A DNA stretch of 64,000 nt from Talpa occidentalis (lineage: Eukaryota > Chordata > Mammalia > Eulipotyphla > Talpidae), in assembly GCF_014898055.3 (NCBI RefSeq), contig NW_023604295.1, positions 93,015,591 to 93,079,590 on the forward strand, in the 5' to 3' direction. Shown here piece by piece: positions 57,984 through 64,000 of this stretch; positions within the stretch are counted from its first letter, which is position 1; each line of letters starts with the position of its first letter. The translations under genes were made by a program, and so were the position numbers. Below the pieces are notes generated by a model. It searched no databases and was not told where the DNA came from. It was given only the letters and a program-made list of their open reading frames with translations.

Positions 57984-59342
57984 ATAAGGAAATCTAAAGC
58001 AGCGAATTGGACAGACAGAAAAAATACAGCATGTTGCACTTTGAGAACACAAGAAATATGGCATCACATGGAAAGAAAAATGATACAGAACCCAAGCACA
58101 AAGACATGAAAATTTTACCTATTTAACAGATTAGGAATTCAAAATTGTCATAATTTAGAAAAAGAGATGGAAGAAAATGTAGAAAAGCATACCAAAGTGA
58201 TAAAAAAGAACTTGAGAAGCTAATAAAAGAAGTACAGTAAAATTTATAAAAAATTTAATGATGTGAAAACATAAATTCAATAGTAAGATATAAAGTAACA
58301 CAGATATGGATGTTAAAAAAAATTCTGGAGAAAAGTCTATGGAAGCAGATAAGCAACTCCCTTAGGAATATAACATAAGGATAATGTTTATTCCAGAAGT
58401 AGAAGGGAAGGAACAGATATTTTATTCAAAGATATAATTTAAAAAGTAACTTTCCAAACCTTGGGAAGTAACTAAACACACAAATCCATGAAACTAAAAA
58501 ATCATCTGTTATTTAAATGTAGTATGTCTTACACCAAGACATATACACACGAACCTACCAAAAACTCAAGATAAAGAATATTTAAGTTCAATAGGGGACA
58601 AAAACAGGTAACATATAAAGGCACTCAACATGGCTTACATCAGATTTCTCAGCAGAAACCATACATGTAAGGAGCTAATGGAAATGTTGTAGTCAAATTA
58701 TTCAAAACTAAGTCTGTAACCTAAAAAAAAAAAAAAAAAAAAAATTACCCTGCAAGCTTCTCCATCAGATATGAAGAAGATACAAAGACTTAGCCAGACA
58801 AACAGAAACTGAGGAGTTTACAAACACTAGACCTCCTATAGGAGAGTTGTTGAAAGGAGCACTACTATCTCAGTTAAAGACAAAAAGAAAAACTGAACAA
58901 GGAAATAAATAGATAGATTGATATAGCAATTTGTATCAATATCAACATATTGATATAGGGTTTGCTATATCAATTAACACAATAAGTATTAATGGACTAA
59001 AATCATTAATCAATATAAAAGAATGGTTGATTGCAATAGAAAATAAAACCCAACATTCTATTGTCTCTAGCAGACACAGCTTAGCTCCAAAGAAGCACAC
59101 AGAATGATTAGGAACCATTCCTAAAAGCAAATGGAACCTAAAAATGGTAGATACAGCCATACTTTTATCTGAAAAAAAAAGAAAAAAAGACTTCCAAATT
59201 AAAAAAAAAAAAAGCTACTAAGAGTTAGAGAAGGACATGTTATATTTGTTAGGTGTTAATGCCAGCCATACATATAATTCATCAATGGGTATACAGCAAA
59301 ATATGTGAGGCGACTATTAACAATAAAAAAATACATTGACAG

Positions 59343-60013
59343 AATGGGGGGGCTGCAATTGTATGGGGAATATAACAATAAAATTTATTAAAAAAAAAAA
59401 AAAAAAAAAAAAACGGATCTTCAACAACCATTCTGGTTCTACATAAGGCCCCAGTCCCCCCCCCCTCCTTTATCCCCCATTGCCTCTGGAATGTCCTCGC
59501 CTCCACAGAACCCCCTAGTGGGAGCAGCCAGCAGCACCGTGAGGCCCTGCCATGTGCTGTCGAAGCAGATATCCAAGATCTACTAAGACCTGCTGCTCAC
59601 TTAGAAAAAAAATGGAAAGTAAAGTTTCTAAGAAGTTTCATTAAAGTAACTAGTGAAATCACCACCAGGAGGGGATTTGTGCAGAGGAGGAGACCAGTCA
59701 AAGGAGGCAGCTGTGATGTTTTTAAAAAGTACCTTGCATGTGTCATCAGGGATCTGGGTTCCAATCTACACTCCCTTCTAAGCATCTATGACCTCGGATA
59801 GTAACATGAGAACATCATCTCTTCGCCTCGGCTTCCTTCTCAGAAGATGGAAGAGATGCCCTCTCCTGAAATGCTAGGTGAAGGCTTGCTGCAGTCTGGT
59901 TTGCCTTTGAAGCACTCAAAACGGGCGGGGGGGGGGGTGTTGGGGGAGGAGGGAGGGAGTGGGGTAGACACCCAGGTGTGAAATAATTAAGTAAATGTCA
60001 ATATACTTAAAAA
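59343..60013 (+). mobile_element. L1 tip with ~600 bp 3'-transduced sequence
   Basis: The insert starts with only the last 45 bp of the young L1 3' UTR ('GCAATTGTATGGGGAATATA', then AATAAA), an A-run (59388-59413), about 590 bp of non-repeat DNA (59414-60008), and a second A-run. A TSD of about 18 bp (AAAAAAATACATTGACAG, 59325-59342 and ending 60031) brackets it. This is the signature of L1 read-through of its own poly(A) site. The transduced part has no frame over 62 codons and its origin is unknown. Confidence 0.9.
59923..59965 (+). other. G-rich tract in transduced segment
   Basis: A run of at least 11 G plus five more G-runs within 43 bases, near the 3' end of the transduced piece. Confidence 0.8.
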
Positions 60014-61408
60014 AAAAAAATACATTGACAGCAACACAATAGTAGTAGGGACTTGAACACCCAACTTGCACCAACAAGAAGGGCATTCAACAAGGAAACA
60101 TTACAATTAAAGAGGAATTAAATCACATGGACTTAGCAGAAATTCATAGCAGACTGCATCCAAAAAAAACAGTGAGTCACACATAGTGAATATTTTCCAA
60201 GATAGACCATATATTGGGTCATAAAACAAATGTAAATAAATTCATGAAGAATGTAATATACTATCAATATCTTTTCTGACCGCGGTGGTGTCAAAATAGA
60301 AACAAATTTCAAAAAGAAAGAAATTAAAAACCTCTAATATGTAGAAACAGAGCAAGATACTACTGAATAAGAATTCATTTAATATGGAAATCAAAGAAGA
60401 AGAAAGAATACCTGGAGCTAAATGAAAATAAAAACGCAAGTTCCTAGAACCTATGTAAAGCAGCAAAAGCATTATTAAGCATGGGGAATCTAGCAATATA
60501 GGCCCACATCAAGAAACAAGAAAGATCTCAGATATAGTCTAAACTTAAACTTTAAAAACTAGAAAAAGGAGAAACAAAGCCACAAGCAAGTAAGAGGAGA
60601 ATGATAAATAGAGTAAACAGAACAAAAATAAATGATATAGAAATAAAAAAGAAAGTCCAAATCAATGAAAATTAAGACAATTCTTTGAAAAAAAGAACAA
60701 AATAGATGTATCATTAGCTAGAATAACAAGGAAAGTAAGTGATAAATCTGAAAGAAAGAGAACCAAAAACAAAAGAGATGTTACAAGACAGCTCATAAAT
60801 ACAGGAGATTATAAAATAATGCTATGAATACCTATATGCTAAATAAAACTGAATAACATAGAACAGAAGGACAAATTTGTAGAAGTAGAATACCTTCTGA
60901 GACTAAATCAGGAAGAAATAGAATAAAAGGCCAGAATAATTACAAGGGAAGAACTTTTTTTTTTTACTTATTAATTATAAGCAAGAAAGTTGAAATAGTA
61001 ATCAAAACTCTCCCAACCCAGGACTAGACAGTTTCACTAATAAGTTCTATGAAACCTCAAAGAGGACACTCTGCAAATAAATAGATAAATAAATAGATAA
61101 ATAAATAGAAAAAGGGAATGCTTCCAAACACAATATTAAATCAATATTAAATGCCAACATTACTCTGATACCAAAGCAAGCAAGGATATAAGATTAAAAA
61201 AAAAGAAAGAAAGTGCAGATTAATATCCCAGATGAATATAGACACAAAATTCCTCACAAATCCTAGCAGGCCAAAGTTAATACCATATTATAAGGATTAT
61301 ACATCATGACCATGTGGGATTTCTTGCAGGGACAAAGGTACAATTCAATAGCCACAAAAGAACCAATTAATCATATCAAAAAAGGAGATGTTAAAATAAT
61401 ATGACCAG

Positions 61409-61670
61409 GGCCTCCTTGGTGGTGCAGGAGGTTGAGCACCACACTGTAAAGCTGTCCGCAGCCTCTGCAGCACGGGTTCATCCCAGCCAGCCAGTTAAAA
61501 TCCCACATGGCACAACAGACCTCTCCTGTCTGGCCCGCTGCTCCCCCCAGCAGTGCATTTCTTCAGTCTGCCTGTTCTGTTCCCCGCTCTGTCTCCAGTG
61601 AATCCTCTCACCCTCCCGTGCACCTGGCCTGTACCCTGGTTCTTGTATAAAAATAAAAATAAATCTTTAA
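61409..61670 (+). mobile_element. tRNA-derived SINE
   Basis: Head GGGCCTCCTTGGTGGTGCAG, B-box with one base missing (GGTTCATCCC), tail AAAATAAAAATAAATC. 'AATAATATGA' lies on both sides. Confidence 0.94.
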
Positions 61671-61924
61671 AAAAATAAATAATATGATTATATCTATGTT
61701 ATGCAGAATAAGCATTTGATAAGATTTAACATCCACTTATGTAAAAATGTTCCACAAAAAGACTTAGAAGGAAAATTCATCACTGTAATAAAGTCCATCT
61801 GTGATAATCCTTCCCTTAACCTCACTCTAAATGGTGAAAAACTGAAAGCTTTTCCTCTAAGATCAGGTACAAGACAAGGATAGCCACTTTAACCATTATG
61901 ATTCATCAAAGTATTGGAAGTCCT

Positions 61925-62209
61925 GGGGGCCTCCCCGGTGGCGCAGCGGTTGAGCGCTGGGTTGCGAAGCTGCCCACAGCCTCTGCAGGGCCGGCTCGAT
62001 CCCCGGCTGCTCCCAGGCCACGAGAGGAGGGTCCCACATGGCGTGCAGACCTCTCCTGCCGCCCGCTGCTCCCCTCAGCAGTGTACTTCGGTCCTTCTGC
62101 CTGCTCTGCTCCCTGCTCTGGCTCTGGTGAATTCTCTCACCCTCCCGCACTTCCGACTGTACCCAGTGCTTATATAATAAATAAATAAAATAAATCTAAA
62201 AAAAAAAAA
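61925..62209 (+). mobile_element. tRNA-derived SINE, youngest-looking group
   Basis: Near-intact GC-rich copy with an A-box-like GGTGGCGCAGCGG (61937-61949), a B-box GGCTCGATCCC (61993-62003) and a perfect 17-bp TSD (AAAGTATTGGAAGTCCT, 61908-61924 and 62210-62226). It lies inside the RT region of the old L1. Confidence 0.97.
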
Positions 62210-62654
62210 AAAGTATTGGAAGTCCTTCCTAGAGCAATTAGGACAAAGAAAGATAAAAAAAAATCATAGTAAGAAAGAAAGAAAATTAGCACTACTTGCA
62301 AAGGATATGAATATATCTGTGCAAAGGATATGAATATATCTGTACATACCATAAAGATCCCAATAAAAAGAATTAGAAGCAATAAATCAGTAAAATGGAA
62401 GGCTACAAAATTAATTTACAAAAATAAGTTTTTTATTCATATGTATTTTACACATATATGGAATATAGAGAAACAAAACAAAGGGGTAAAATCAAATATA
62501 AAATAAACCTTAGCAATTTAACTGTAAAATTGAGGTTATCAGAAGCATAAAAGCAGAATAAGGAACAAAAGATGAAGGGGACCCAATGGGATGTGGTGGA
62601 GAACAATGGGTACATTGGAGATGAGTGTGGTGTAGTAAGATGCACGTGAAGAGG

Positions 62655-62926
62655 GGGGCCTCCCTAGTAGCACAAGTGGTGAAGAGGCAACCTATGAAGC
62701 TGTCTAAAGCCACTGCAGCATGTGTTCGATCCCCAACCAGGGAGGTGATCCACATGGCCTAGAAGTCCTCTCCTGTCTCGCCTGCTGCTCCCCTCAGCAG
62801 TGTATTTCAGTCAAATCCACCTGTTCCGCTCCTACTCTGTCTCTGGTGAATCCTCTCATCGCCCACACCTCTATCCTGTAACCCAGTTCTTGTATACATA
62901 AATTAATATATCTGTAAAAAAAAAAG
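62655..62926 (+). mobile_element. tRNA-derived SINE, old group
   Basis: Head GGGGCCTCCCTAGTAGCACA, B-box TGTTCGATCCCC, and an imperfect TSD (AGATGCACGTGAAGAGG and AGATGCATATGAAGAGG). Confidence 0.94.
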
Positions 62927-63259
62927 ATGCATATGAAGAGGAACTGAATCTATATTTCTGAGTCATGTACAGTGTTTTAAACTATTGTTGCCTCAATTAA
63001 AAAAATAACATAAAAATGATGAACTAGTTAACTTATCAGGTTACTCTCAATTTCAATTATACTGATCAACCAAAACTCATGTTTCCCTCAAAGAAAATTC
63101 AATTTTTGAGAAATTTACAAAATGTCATTTTTTTATTTTTATTTTATTTATAAATGTCATTGTTTATTTTTCAATTTAATTTTGGTTTATTTGCCCTGTT
63201 TCTTCATATCAAATAGCATTAATAAAATATATAAATTTGTCCAGTTATTCTTTTTTCTG

Positions 63260-63610
63260 AAATTTTTAATTGAAATTATATTAATGTACAACACTGTGTA
63301 TGATTCAGAGTGACAGGGTTACACCACTGCAGATGCAGGTCACCCCACTACACTCACCACACAGATACCCTCTCACCTTCCAGTATACTCTATGCTATAG
63401 TCAGATATCTACTTTTTTTAGTGTTTTTCTTGGTATGTTATCATGTCATCTGCAAATAATGACAGCTTTGTCTCTTCTTTCCAAATTTGGATTCCTTTTA
63501 TTCTTTTCTCTTGCCTAACTGCAGTAGCTGGGACTTGAATGCTCTCTTGAATAGTAGTTATAAAAGTGACCATCCTTTTCTTCTAAAATTTTATTATTGC
63601 TAACAGGAAT
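63260..63610 (-). repeat. Old L1 ORF2 RT fragment
   Basis: Antisense RT active-site region: 'CATGTCATCTGCAAATAATG' is the complement of the FADDM motif DNA. 'TTTGGATTCCTTTTATTC' and 'AAAGTGACCATCCTT' follow in the usual order. The 63260-63400 part is less certain. Confidence 0.65.
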
Positions 63611-63655
63611 GCAAGCATGAGGAAATTTCCCAACAAGGACTGGAATTTACTTATT

Positions 63656-63920
63656 TTTTTATTTTTTTAATATTTATTTTATTTATGCATTCAAGAGCTG
63701 GGTTGTAGCCAGAGGTGTGGGTAAGAGGATTCACCTGAGACAGAGTGAGGTGCTGAACACGCAGATTGAGTGTATTTCACTGAAGGGAGCAGTGGGCGAG
63801 ACAGGAGAGGTCTGCTGTGCCATGTGTGTAGCTCCATGGCTGGGGATCGAACCTTTGCTGCAGTGGCTGAGGATAGCTTCATAGTGCTGAGACTTAACCC
63901 CTTGTGCCACCAGGGATGCC
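63656..63920 (-). mobile_element. tRNA-derived SINE, old group
   Basis: Antisense copy from a T-rich tail complement to CACCAGGGATGCCC, with CTGGAATTT on both sides. Confidence 0.93.
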
Positions 63921-64000
63921 CTGGAATTTCCTTTATAATAATCAAATTCCATAATGAAATCTGGGGCACTCAAGATGGTTTATGTCCCCTCTGGGTGGCA

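Larger units (their letters stand above)
58050..63010 (+). repeat. Old L1, long and interrupted
   Basis: Sense fossil running from ORF1-like DNA (58220-58900), through ORF2 endonuclease (60030-60330) and RT (61700-61880, with '[18 protein letters not shown]'), to RT-end sequence near 62410. It then jumps to a 3' UTR (62440-62640, 62927-63010), so a part of ORF2 is deleted. It is interrupted by a transduction-bearing insert (59343-60013) and three SINEs. All frames are broken. Confidence 0.7.

Noticed and set aside
1..64000. CRISPR arrays, operons, bacterial promoters
   Set aside because: Base composition, SINEs, LINEs and poly(A) tails show mammalian nuclear DNA. The only short tandem units are micro- and minisatellites.

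Overview
This is an AT-rich stretch of mammalian nuclear DNA with no host protein-coding gene, rRNA, tRNA gene or CRISPR that I can support. It is most likely intergenic or deep intronic. The organism looks like a placental mammal, probably laurasiatherian: ancient MIR, MaLR-type LTR and old L1 remnants are shared with other placentals. The dominant SINE is tRNA-derived with a 'GGCCTCCCTGGTGGCGCAG' head and a (TAAA)n tail. It is not Alu, B1/B2, the horse ERE or the cetartiodactyl CHR body as I remember them. A rhinolophoid-type bat is one guess, held weakly, because I could not compare with a SINE library.

Almost every recognisable feature is a retroelement. About 33 SINE copies are scattered over both strands, many with perfect 12-17 bp target-site duplications (TSDs). 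They fall into a GC-rich younger group and a more decayed group. L1 is present at several ages. There are old degraded L1M-like pieces (1-3157, 8330-9480, 26750-27130, 30900-31440, 40200-41640, 46850-49060, 58050-63010), an intermediate subfamily (430-1441, 12515-13070, 13505-14370, 15395-15870), and a young subfamily (32.7-34.5 kb, 37.0-38.9 kb, 49.7-55.1 kb, and the tip at 59.3 kb).

The main element is a full-length young L1 on the minus strand (49662-55141) with an 11-bp TSD. It has a 5'UTR of two tandem ~190-bp monomers, an open ORF1 (341 aa), and an ORF2 broken by two stops and one frameshift. It sits inside an older L1. The other young copies show clear retrotransposition scars: two twin-priming inversions, a three-layer nest at 32.7-34.5 kb, and two apparent 3' transductions (34127-34381 and 59410-60013). 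The second carries about 600 bp of unique DNA from another locus.

There are also two solo LTRs of endogenous retroviruses, both on the minus strand: 18710-18972 (263 bp, 6-bp TSD, class-II-like) and 39545-39992 (448 bp, 5-bp TSD, 8-bp terminal inverted repeat). An ancient MaLR LTR is split by a later insertion. No viral protein gene is present. The remaining stretches (about 5-8, 24-26, 34.5-37, 43-45 and 55.3-57.7 kb) are AT-rich DNA in which I recognise little.
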